Source: UBA4744 sp035282865 (lineage in GTDB: Bacteria; Actinomycetota; Acidimicrobiia; Spongiisociales; UBA4744). From it: a stretch of DNA of 11,912 nucleotides. The position numbers and the translations under genes were made by a program. The notes under the pieces are model-generated. The model had not been told where the DNA came from, searched no databases, and saw nothing but the letters and a program-made list of their open reading frames with translations. The DNA lies in NCBI GenBank assembly GCA_035282865.1, contig DATEVB010000092.1:1-11912 (forward strand), given 5' to 3'. This document shows, piece by piece, positions 6,346 to 11,912 of this stretch (its first letter is position 1; the number at the start of each line of letters is the position of its first letter).

Positions 6346-6906
6346 GTGAGCCAGGGAGGAGGCAGTCTGAGCGAGCGAGTCAGCCCCCGGGTGATGCGGC
6401 GGTTCAGTGACGGAGATCCCGGCGCGGTCCGCGACTTGTACGACCGCTACGGCCGGCCGGTTTTCACCGTGGCGTACCGTGCGCTCGGTGACCGTAGTCT
6501 GGCCGAGGAAGCCGTACAACAGACCTTTCTGCAGGCATGGAGGGCCGCCGCCAAGTTCGATCCCGAGCGTGATCCCGCACCCTGGTTGTACGCGATCGCC
6601 CGGCGGGTGGCAATTGATCTCTACCGGCGGGAGCGGCGTCACGATTCGGATCGCGAGGAGCCCGAGGTAGCGGTGCTCCCCGACTCGTTCGAAGCTGCCT
6701 GGGAGGCCTGGGAGGTCCGATCGGCCCTCGATCGAGTCCCGGCGGACGAACGGGAGATCCTGCGCGCTACCCATTTCCTGGGGCTCACGCACGAGGAGAC
6801 CGCTGAGCGTCTCGGCCTCCCCATCGGCACTGTGAAGTCCCGCTCGTACCGCGCCCACCGCAGGTTGGCGGAACTGCTGTCGCATCTCAGGGAGGCAACG
6901 GCATGA
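6346..6906 (+). CDS. ECF-family RNA polymerase sigma factor
   Basis: This sigma factor has up to 186 residues. Region 2 covers roughly residues 25-100 (LYDRYGRPVFTVAYRALG, AEEAVQQTFLQAWRAA, PWLYAIARRVAIDLYRRERR) and region 4 roughly 120-180 (LDRVPADEREIL, GLTHEETAERLGLPIGTVKSR). There is no region 1 or 3, as expected for ECF factors. The start is uncertain. GTG at 6346 has no good ribosome site, while GGGAGGAGG (6354-6362) lies just before an in-frame CTG at 6367, and both would keep region 2 intact. Its last codons overlap the anti-sigma ATG (ATGA at 6903-6906), so the two are translationally coupled. It resembles the SigK/SigL type of group that pairs with RskA-like partners; exact group not determined. 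Confidence 0.92.
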   Translation: MSQGGGSLSERVSPRVMRRFSDGDPGAVRDLYDRYGRPVFTVAYRALGDRSLAEEAVQQTFLQAWRAAAKFDPERDPAPWLYAIARRVAIDLYRRERRHDSDREEPEVAVLPDSFEAAWEAWEVRSALDRVPADEREILRATHFLGLTHEETAERLGLPIGTVKSRSYRAHRRLAELLSHLREATA

Positions 6907-7538
6907 ATTGCGACGAGTTTCGCACTCAGTACCTGGTGGGCGGGGACGATGACACCACCGGCCCCCACCTGGCCGCCTGCGGAGCCTGCCGCTTCCATCG
7001 AGAGGATCTGGAGGCCGGCCGGAGGGCCCTGAAGGACCCGGCGATCTGGGAGGAGCCGCCCCCAGAGTTGGATAAACAAGTAATTGCCTTGATCGCCGGT
7101 AACGAGGACAGAAGGAGCGCCGGACTCACATGGGTCGAGCGATGGGTGCGACCGCTGGTGGCCGCGGCCGTCGTGGTGGTGGCCGTCGGCCTCTACGGGG
7201 TTTTCCGCACTCCGTCACCCGACTGGGAGGTGACCATGCCCGGAACCAGCCTCGCCCCGCTGGCCACGTCGACGGTATCGGGTTGGAACACCGACTCCGG
7301 GACGCGCGTGCTCATCGCAGTCGAAGGCTTAGACCGGGCGCCGGCGGGCTATGTGTACGAATTGTGGCTCAGTCAAGGCCCGCTCCACATCTCGGCCGGG
7401 ACGTTTACCGCCGGCGGTGAGATCGAGCTGCGGGCCGGAGTGACCCGGGCCGACTTCCCGCGTCTCTGGGTGACCCTCGAGCCGCTCGACGACGACCAGA
7501 GCCCGTCGGGGCACACGGTCCTCGACACCGGGGCCTAG
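6903..7538 (+). CDS. membrane-anchored zinc-finger anti-sigma factor with RskA-like outer domain
   Basis: This protein of 211 residues should hold the upstream sigma factor at the membrane. The cytoplasmic N-terminus has the ZAS zinc motif HLAACGAC (His22, Cys26, Cys29), with Cys3 as a possible fourth ligand. One membrane helix spans about residues 84-101 (PLVAAAVVVVAVGLYGVF). The outer domain resembles the anti-sigma-K factor RskA C-terminal domain: YVYELWLSQG, then ISAGTFTAGGEIEL, then FPRLWVTLEPLDDDQSPSG. In this family release of sigma usually needs stepwise proteolysis of the anti-sigma factor. Translation starts inside the sigma stop (4-base overlap), giving matched amounts. The outer signal is unknown; the lipoprotein of the same operon is a candidate partner, as inference only. 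Confidence 0.9.
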   Translation: MNCDEFRTQYLVGGDDDTTGPHLAACGACRFHREDLEAGRRALKDPAIWEEPPPELDKQVIALIAGNEDRRSAGLTWVERWVRPLVAAAVVVVAVGLYGVFRTPSPDWEVTMPGTSLAPLATSTVSGWNTDSGTRVLIAVEGLDRAPAGYVYELWLSQGPLHISAGTFTAGGEIELRAGVTRADFPRLWVTLEPLDDDQSPSGHTVLDTGA

Positions 7539-7670
7539 TCGGCCACGAGCATGCCGGAGGGGCTCATGCCGGGAGTATCCGTTATTGCCCGGCGCCTCAC
7601 GCATCCTGGCTGATCGCGCCCGTGAGCACCTCAGGACCAGAGGTCAAGTTGGGGGCTCGGGAGGCCGATG

Positions 7671-7718
7671 ATGTCTGATCGTGCCAACCGAGTCGCGCTA
7701 CGTGCTTTCTGTGCCTAA
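7671..7718 (+). CDS. possible 15-residue leader peptide ahead of the histidine kinase
   Basis: The best ribosome site before the kinase, GGGAGG (7659-7664), is spaced 6 bases from the ATG at 7671, which opens a reading frame different from the kinase: MSDRANRVALRAFCA, ending at TAA 7716-7718. That stop overlaps the in-frame kinase GTG at 7711, an arrangement suited to stop-and-restart translation. It may instead mark a frameshift that separates the true kinase start from its body. No known leader peptide is recognised. Confidence 0.28.
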   Translation: MSDRANRVALRAFCA

Positions 7719-9849
7719 CAAACCGAACCGGGTCTTCGACCGGTTGTTCGAGTCGATACCCGATGCTGTGGTCGCCACCGACACCGAGGGCATCATCGTC
7801 GGGGCGAACGCCTGCGCCGGCCGTTTGTTCTCATACCGGCCTTCCGACCTGCGCGGGATGTCGATGGAGCAGCTTCTGGCGGAGCGGTTCCGAGAAGAGT
7901 ACGCCGCCCACCGGCAGGCACTTCTAACAGGTAGCGCGGAGACAGCCCCCGAGTTGGAGGTCTACGGGCTGACTGCCAACGGGAGCGAGATCCCGATCGA
8001 CAGCACGGTCGGTCGGTTCGACGAAGGCGGGACAACCTACGTCGTGATGGTGATCCGCGAGGTCAGCGACCGGGTCAACATTCAGGCGAACCTGGAGCGG
8101 AGGCTGGCCCTCGACGCAGTGGTGGTGAGCATATTGGGACGTCTCAACGCTCCTTCCCTGCAAGACATCGACGAGCGGGTCCAGCAGTCATTGGCCGACT
8201 TGTGCATGTTCGCCCAGGCCGACAGAAGCTACATCTTCGAGAAGTCGGAAGATGGGACGACCTTGGGCAATACGTATGAGTGGTGCTCCCCGGGAACCGA
8301 ATCCCGGATGGAATTCCTCCAGGACATCCCACTCGAGGCCTTCCCATGGATAATCGGACAAATCGAACAGGGACGTGTGGTGCATGTCCCCTCCGTCGAT
8401 GATCTCCCGCCCGAGGCCCGTATCGAGCAGGACCAGTTCCGCCGGCATGGAATCCGATCGGTCGTCAACCTGCCGATGATCGCGGGCGGGCAGGTGATCG
8501 GCCTCATCGGTCTTGAAGCCATACATTCACAGGCAATGCGGTGGCCGGCGGACGAAATCTCCACCTTCATGGTTCTTCAAGATTTCTTCACCAACGCCTT
8601 GCGCCGCAAAAGGGTCGGAAAGGAGCTTCTGCGAGCCAACCGGATGCTCCAGGCGGTCACGGAATGCAACGATGCGTTGGTGCGGGCCGAGGATGAGGAC
8701 ACGTTGCTGCAGGATGTGTGCCGTATCGTCGTTGAAGCCGGCGGGTACAAGATGGCCTGGGTTGGCATTGCCATGGACGACGAGGAGAAGTCGATCAAAC
8801 CGATTGCGCAGTGGGGGCCCGATGAAGAGTACGTCGAAGGCTTGCGCCCTTCTTGGGCCGATACTGCCCGAGGCTCGGGACCCGCTGGTAAGGCGGTCCG
8901 GACGCGAACTCCGGTAGCCGCGCAGAGCATAGCCACAGATCCCGAATTCGGGTTATGGCGGGAGCAGGCACTCCTCCACGGCTACGCGTCGGTGATCTGC
9001 GTGCCCTTCGTCCACAGCGACAAGGTCGTGGGAGTACTCGCCGTGTACGCCGACGAGGTGGCAGCCTTTGATGAGCCCGAGATCGGAATTCTCCAACGCT
9101 TCGCCGACGACCTCAGCTACGGAATCGACGCATTACGAACACGGGAGCGACGGCAAGAAGCAGAGAGGCAGCTAAGAGAGACTCTGCGGTCCAAGGACGA
9201 ATTCGTTGCTACGATCGCTCACGAACTCCGCACTCCGCTGACGGCGGTCGTTGGTTTCGCTCAGGTGCTCAAGGAAGAGGGGTCCAATCTTCCACCTGCC
9301 GAACGAGCCGAAATGATTCGGATGATTGCCGACGAGGGGATCGACCTCACCAACATCGTCGACGACCTGCTGGTAGCTGCCAAGGCCGAAGCCGGGACCC
9401 TGACGGTTGCAAACGTTCGGGTGGACCTCCGGGCGCAAACGGCACAAGTGCTGGAAGGCTTTGGGCATGAGGCTGTTGGGAGCATCGTGTTCACCGGGTC
9501 CTCCGCCCACACCTCCGGCGACCCCGCTCGGGTACGCCAGATCCTTCGCAACCTCGTCTCCAATGCTCTGCGATATGGAGGGGATCGAATCCGCGTCTCC
9601 GTCAGCAGCGATGATTCGACTGCACAGGTGATGGTCGCCGACAACGGGACCGGCGTGTCTCCACAGGACCGGGAGCACATCTTCGAGCCATACCGGCGAG
9701 CTCACGACGCTCCCGGCTTGACCGCATCGGTGGGTCTTGGGCTCACCATCTCCCGTCAACTCGCCCGGCTCATGGACGGGAATCTGACCTACCGGCGTGA
9801 GGCCGGCGAGAGCATCTTCGCTCTCATCTTGCCTCGGACACCCATCTGA
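7681..9849 (+). CDS. soluble hybrid-sensor-type histidine kinase, PAS-GAF-GAF-HisKA-HATPase
   Basis: This sensor kinase has up to 722 residues. A PAS domain covers about residues 17-125 (SIPDAVVATDTEGIIVGAN). Two GAF domains follow at about 145-310 and 330-480, the second with AGGYKMAWVGIA and YASVICVPFVH. A short coiled linker leads to HisKA with FVATIAHELRTPL, where His514 is the expected phosphorylation site. The ATPase domain has the N-box around Asn628 (LRNLVSNALRYGG), G1 VADNGTGV, F-box IFEPYRR and G2 SVGLGL. There are no membrane helices, so it should sense a cytoplasmic signal or ligand. No receiver domain and no response regulator gene are present, so its partner is elsewhere. The start is unclear: GTG 7681 and GTG 7711 lack ribosome sites, and the good site points to a different frame. 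Confidence 0.9.
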   Translation: MPTESRYVLSVPNKPNRVFDRLFESIPDAVVATDTEGIIVGANACAGRLFSYRPSDLRGMSMEQLLAERFREEYAAHRQALLTGSAETAPELEVYGLTANGSEIPIDSTVGRFDEGGTTYVVMVIREVSDRVNIQANLERRLALDAVVVSILGRLNAPSLQDIDERVQQSLADLCMFAQADRSYIFEKSEDGTTLGNTYEWCSPGTESRMEFLQDIPLEAFPWIIGQIEQGRVVHVPSVDDLPPEARIEQDQFRRHGIRSVVNLPMIAGGQVIGLIGLEAIHSQAMRWPADEISTFMVLQDFFTNALRRKRVGKELLRANRMLQAVTECNDALVRAEDEDTLLQDVCRIVVEAGGYKMAWVGIAMDDEEKSIKPIAQWGPDEEYVEGLRPSWADTARGSGPAGKAVRTRTPVAAQSIATDPEFGLWREQALLHGYASVICVPFVHSDKVVGVLAVYADEVAAFDEPEIGILQRFADDLSYGIDALRTRERRQEAERQLRETLRSKDEFVATIAHELRTPLTAVVGFAQVLKEEGSNLPPAERAEMIRMIADEGIDLTNIVDDLLVAAKAEAGTLTVANVRVDLRAQTAQVLEGFGHEAVGSIVFTGSSAHTSGDPARVRQILRNLVSNALRYGGDRIRVSVSSDDSTAQVMVADNGTGVSPQDREHIFEPYRRAHDAPGLTASVGLGLTISRQLARLMDGNLTYRREAGESIFALILPRTPI

Positions 9850-10250
9850 GGATCGATTCCGAGGCGCTCAATAACCCCCGGCACCCATGATGGATCAAGG
9901 CGGCTGGGGACCCGCAGGCTGCCGCCGCCCACTATGTACCGACCCGGCGCACCCTGGCCTCTTGAGTACCACAACCACCCAATCCGGCCGATGCGCCCCG
10001 GTCCGAAGGGTGGGCAGTCCAGGTGCGACGGCTCAACAGTTCGCCAATCACTCCCGGGAGTCGGATCAATGTTGGGACAAGGGCACCTGTGGTTGTTTTT
10101 TGGGCGCAGGGATGCGGGCCCGTGTTGCCGGCCGGGCTGTGCCGCTTGGGTCCGTAGCGAGGTCGGAGTCACCTGACGGCCACGGTGGGCACTCCCTGAT
10201 CACACAGAGACGCTTCGTCTTGCTCGTGGAGGCGACGCGGGTCAGCATTG
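9850..10250. other. gene-free stretch after the histidine kinase, with hairpin-forming repeats
   Basis: No convincing gene is seen on either strand in these 400 bases; open frames here lack ribosome sites and family resemblance. Visible structure: a 12-base perfect palindrome ACTCCCGGGAGT (10050-10061); a nested fold with CCACCC (9975-9980) pairing GGGTGG (10008-10013) around CCGG/CCGG; GGCGGC (9899-9904) facing GCCGCC (9921-9926); and a run of six T near 10095-10100 after the weak 4-base stem ACAA/TTGT. One of these could end the kinase transcript, but none is a classical terminator. A small RNA cannot be excluded. Confidence 0.4.
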
Positions 10251-10278
10251 TGAACCGAGCACCGGTTAGGTACGTATT
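10251..10278 (+). promoter_or_regulatory. ECF sigma-type promoter of the small secreted protein
   Basis: TGAACC (10251-10256), a 16-base spacer and CGTATT (10273-10278) repeat the GAACC-N16-CGTA core seen at 5753-5777. The ATG at 10310 is 34 bases after the CGT, close to the 31 bases in the lipoprotein operon. The pattern also resembles the published TGAACC/CGT type used by mycobacterial SigL. I infer control by the sigma factor at 6346. Confidence 0.5.
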
Positions 10279-10309
10279 GACCGATGGAGACCAGTGGAAG
10301 GAGTACGCA

Positions 10310-10582
10310 ATGCGACGTGTCTTTGTTCTTACCTTGTCAGTGGTCCTGGTCTTGGTCCTCTCCATACCGGCGATGGCCGAGACCCAGCCGACCGGGGTTG
10401 CCAGCGCCCTCGACCGAAACGGAGGGAGCAGCGCACCCGGCCCGCATTGCCACATCAACCTGGTGGCAAGCGGCCGCTCACAGGGGTTCGACCTGATCAT
10501 GGTCGGGGCGATTCACCAGGCTCACGTTGAGACAGGGCTCCCCACCGGGGTGTTCCAGGCGGACCCGGACTGCGTGGCCTGA
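10310..10582 (+). CDS. small secreted protein rich in His/Cys, unknown family
   Basis: This protein of 90 residues starts with a clear signal peptide: MRR, a hydrophobic core VFVLTLSVVLVLVLSI, and a cleavage site AMA-ET after residue 23. The mature part of about 67 residues has a Gly/Ser-rich start and HCH at 46-48, then HQAH at 69-72 and Cys88 near the end. Cys47 and Cys88 could form a disulfide, and the four histidines could bind a metal, but no known family was recognised. The ATG at 10310 follows GGAAGGAG with a 6-base spacer. The signal peptide and this site fix the start, although the frame is open from 9887. It stands alone between an ECF-type promoter and a strong terminator, so it is a single-gene unit. 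Confidence 0.75.
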   Translation: MRRVFVLTLSVVLVLVLSIPAMAETQPTGVASALDRNGGSSAPGPHCHINLVASGRSQGFDLIMVGAIHQAHVETGLPTGVFQADPDCVA

Positions 10583-10596
10583 TCAGTGGTCCAAGC

Positions 10597-10630
10597 GATG
10601 GCTCCCGGAGCGTTTGCACCGGGAGCCATC
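10597..10630 (+). terminator. strong intrinsic terminator of the small secreted protein gene
   Basis: The arms GATGGCTCCCGG (10597-10608) and CCGGGAGCCATC (10619-10630) form a perfect 12-base-pair stem with a 10-base loop, starting 14 bases after the stop codon. The stem is followed by TTCTTG, a short T-rich tail. Confidence 0.8.
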
Positions 10631-10787
10631 TTCTTGCCAACACGCGCCTCGTTGATTGGGACGTGCCCACTCAGTGCTGATCAGGAGCCATGCGGTCACG
10701 TCACCCGAGCACAGAAGAGGCTTGGGTCGGACGATTTCGGCAGCTGCGACGGCCGCCTTTCGTCCTTTGGCGTGGGCAGCGAGTCCC

Positions 10788-11033
10788 TCACGCCGGCCTC
10801 TCGGTGGCTGTGCCCGCGTCGTCCGGGTCGTTGACGAGCACGATCCGATAGCGGGCCTTATTCTCTCTCAGGCGCTGAATTGCCCCATTCACCTGCGACA
10901 TCGGCATCAGCTCGACCCGGGGGGCAATGCTGTGCCCATGTGCGAAGGCCAGCATCTCCCGCATGGTGGCCCGGTTGGCCATGAAGGACCCGGTGATCGA
11001 GAGCTGGTGCGCCACCAGGTCGATCGAATCCAG
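10788..11033 (-). pseudogene. C-terminal remnant of a zinc-dependent alcohol dehydrogenase
   Basis: Read on the minus strand, about 80 codons match the end of MDR-type zinc alcohol dehydrogenases: the core is SITGSFMANRATMREMLAFA, then PRVELMPMSQVNGAIQRL and RENKARYRIVLVND, with a stop at 10788-10790. Intact enzymes have about 340 residues. The catalytic zinc domain and the GxGGxG nucleotide-binding core are absent here and in the other frames upstream. The resemblance begins near 11033; a start further upstream (TTG at 11132) would only add unrelated residues. There is no ribosome site. I read it as a gene cut by a deletion or rearrangement, with the final domain still little eroded, so the event may be fairly recent. 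Confidence 0.7.
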
Positions 11034-11133
11034 AGCAGATTTCGTCCGGCTTCCTGTCGACTCCGCGAATCGACACCGTCGGTTATGGGCGAAAAAAACG
11101 TGTCCGCCCCGTGGCAAGCCCCGGGCCGTCAAA

Positions 11134-11343
11134 TCAGAGCAATGTCTCGGGCAGCGATCGAGGAGCCGACAGTTTGCGAACCCAGGCGATCTGTCGACTC
11201 CAAGCGTTGCTGGCGACGCTCCGACCAGGCGGGATGCCCAGTTTGCGGAGTCCGTTTATCTCTTTGTCCGGGTGGCGGACACCGGCGAGGCGTTGACGGG
11301 CGATCAGCTTGCCTTGTTCCTCGGCGGGGGTACCCGATCGCAT
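11134..11343 (-). pseudogene. possible fragment of a group II intron-type reverse transcriptase, C-terminal end
   Basis: The minus-strand frame gives 69 residues with INGLRKLGIPPGRSVASNAW, then SRQIAWVRKLSAPRSLPETLL and a stop. The order LRKLG-(I/V)-P, then S-R-x-x-x-W, then SLP is reminiscent of the extreme C-terminus of some bacterial group II intron reverse transcriptases. In the next frame LTARGLPRG follows, which would continue such an ending after a frameshift. No reverse transcriptase core (YADD) and no intron domain V are visible. The match is by eye and weak; the frame may be meaningless. Confidence 0.18.
11162..11201. repeat. imperfect inverted repeat with an extra direct copy at 11054-11064
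   Basis: GGAGCCGACAG (11162-11172) pairs with CTGTCGACTCC (11191-11201) over 11 positions with one mismatch, around an 18-base loop. The right arm CTGTCGACTCC occurs again, identically, at 11054-11064. CAGTTTGCG is also repeated (11170-11178 and 11239-11247). It lies within the decayed region; no function is assigned. Confidence 0.55.
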
Positions 11344-11442
11344 CCCTCGGCCCGTTCAACGCGCCCACCAAACAACCACTTGACACAAGGAGGCTTCGAT
11401 AAGTGCGGGTTGTGTTGGGGAACGCTTGGCCGCGTGGCCGGG

Positions 11443-11874
11443 TCAAGTCTTGATCGAGCGGGCCCCAAGGAATGCAATCACGTAGCCCGCATAGGCCGCC
11501 AGCGCTCCGATCACGTCAGGGAATTCGTTCAAGGTGCCGTCAGCGAACCGCAGATCCTCGATCAAAGCAAGCAGTCCGAGGATTGCGAGCAAGTATCCGA
11601 CGATCTTGGCGAGAACCGGCACCGGAGCCAACTTCTCGATGAAAGTCCTGTCTACCCTGAGCAAGAGGACTGCGCTGATTGCCAGAAGCACGGTGATCCC
11701 GCCGACCCAGTAGTCGTTGAGAATGAGACCGAAGACTAGATAGGTCCCGACCAGGACCAGCCCGCCCAGGGCCACCATCCCTGTCGGTGAGCCAAATCCC
11801 CAACTGGAGCCAGGCGCAGCCGGAACGCTAGGTGTCCCTTCGGGAGCCGTGGGCGGTTCGAAATCGCTGGTCAT
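11443..11874 (-). CDS. membrane protein with four predicted helices, unknown function
   Basis: This protein of 143 residues has a Pro/Ala/Ser-rich N-terminal tail of about 30 residues without a signal peptide, then four hydrophobic stretches: about 32-52 (GMVALGGLVLVGTYLVFGLIL), 55-72 (YWVGGITVLLAISAVLLL), 87-105 (VLAKIVGYLLAILGLLALI) and 120-138 (DVIGALAAYAGYVIAFLGA). Charged loops lie between helices 2 and 3 (RVDRTFIEKLAP) and 3 and 4 (EDLRFADGTLNEFPD). The ATG (complement of 11872-11874) has AAGGAG (complement of 11881-11886) 6 bases upstream, a strong start. I do not recognise the family. The tail plus four short helices resembles small actinobacterial membrane proteins of unknown role. 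It may be first of a unit or follow genes beyond the right edge. Confidence 0.82.
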   Translation of the reverse strand: MTSDFEPPTAPEGTPSVPAAPGSSWGFGSPTGMVALGGLVLVGTYLVFGLILNDYWVGGITVLLAISAVLLLRVDRTFIEKLAPVPVLAKIVGYLLAILGLLALIEDLRFADGTLNEFPDVIGALAAYAGYVIAFLGARSIKT

Positions 11875-11912
11875 GGCATTCTCCTTCGCCGTGAGTACAC
11901 CCCGATGAGCTG

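Larger units (their letters stand above)
11034..11442. other. decayed region without an intact gene
   Basis: Between the alcohol dehydrogenase remnant and the membrane protein gene lie 409 bases without a credible complete gene on either strand. It contains a doubtful reverse-transcriptase-like fragment (11134-11343, minus), an imperfect inverted repeat (11162-11201), an 11-base direct repeat and a run of seven A (11092-11098). Together with the truncated neighbour this suggests a former insertion or rearrangement site. Confidence 0.5.

Noticed and set aside
7568..7593. GCCGGG/CCCGGC hairpin after the anti-sigma gene as a terminator
   Set aside because: It has only 6 base pairs, a 14-base loop and no T tract. 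CATGCCGG repeats there (7550-7557, 7565-7572) are short enough for chance.
9887..10309. N-terminal extension of the small secreted protein
   Set aside because: The signal peptide and ribosome site fix the start at 10310, and the extension has no recognisable content.
10640..10787. Open minus-strand frame after the alcohol dehydrogenase remnant, containing GLAAHAKGRKAAVAAAEIV
   Set aside because: It has no start, no ribosome site and no recognised family, and it is in a different frame from the remnant; Ala-rich runs arise easily in GC-rich DNA.
11428..11439. GGCC-GCGT-GGCC hairpin after the minus-strand membrane protein gene as a terminator
   Set aside because: The stem has only 4 base pairs and no T-rich tail on the minus strand.
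1..11912. tRNA, rRNA, CRISPR array, intact insertion sequence
   Set aside because: Reading both strands I saw no cloverleaf with a conserved T-loop, no rRNA-like stretch, no regularly spaced repeats and no complete transposase. A covariance search was not possible here.

Overview
The window is GC-rich bacterial DNA with actinobacterial features: coenzyme F420 genes, a MalK/UgpC-type ATPase standing alone, an ECF sigma factor paired with an RskA-like anti-sigma factor, GTG starts and a probable leaderless gene. The gene set fits Actinomycetota, and an uncultured Acidimicrobiia-like lineage is my best guess. That placement is inference from protein style; there is no rRNA here to test it.

Layout. 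(1) 1-3225: the first 24 codons of an F420-dependent LLM-class oxidoreductase run off the left edge on the minus strand. It diverges from a plus-strand operon of cofC (guanylyltransferase of F420 synthesis), a PIG-L/LmbE-type deacetylase and a glycerate 2-kinase. The last two overlap by 4 bases. (2) 3226-4590: a convergent hairpin, then a minus-strand sugar-type ABC ATPase with no transporter partners. (3) 4591-5610: an SDR protein whose catalytic Tyr is Phe, then a GlsB/YeaQ-type membrane protein. (4) 5752-7538: an ECF-type promoter, a secreted-repeat lipoprotein, an ECF sigma factor and its membrane-anchored zinc-finger anti-sigma factor. (5) 7671-9849: a soluble PAS-GAF-GAF histidine kinase with an odd start region and no response regulator. 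(6) 9850-10630: about 400 bases without a gene, then a second copy of the ECF-type promoter driving a small secreted His/Cys protein that ends in a strong terminator. (7) 10631-11442: decayed DNA holding the C-terminal remnant of a zinc alcohol dehydrogenase, a doubtful reverse-transcriptase-like fragment and short repeats. (8) 11443-11874: a four-helix membrane protein on the minus strand.

How the parts may work together. The left end is F420 biology: one enzyme that makes the cofactor's side-chain precursor, one likely F420 user, and a kinase making phosphoglycerate, which is chemically close to known CofC substrates. The centre looks like an envelope-stress module. The lipoprotein operon and the separate secreted protein share the arrangement GAACC-N16-CGTA at nearly the same distance from their start codons, which suggests that the encoded ECF sigma factor controls both. 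A weaker third copy lies before the GlsB-like gene. I found no rRNA, tRNA, CRISPR array, intact mobile element or replication origin.
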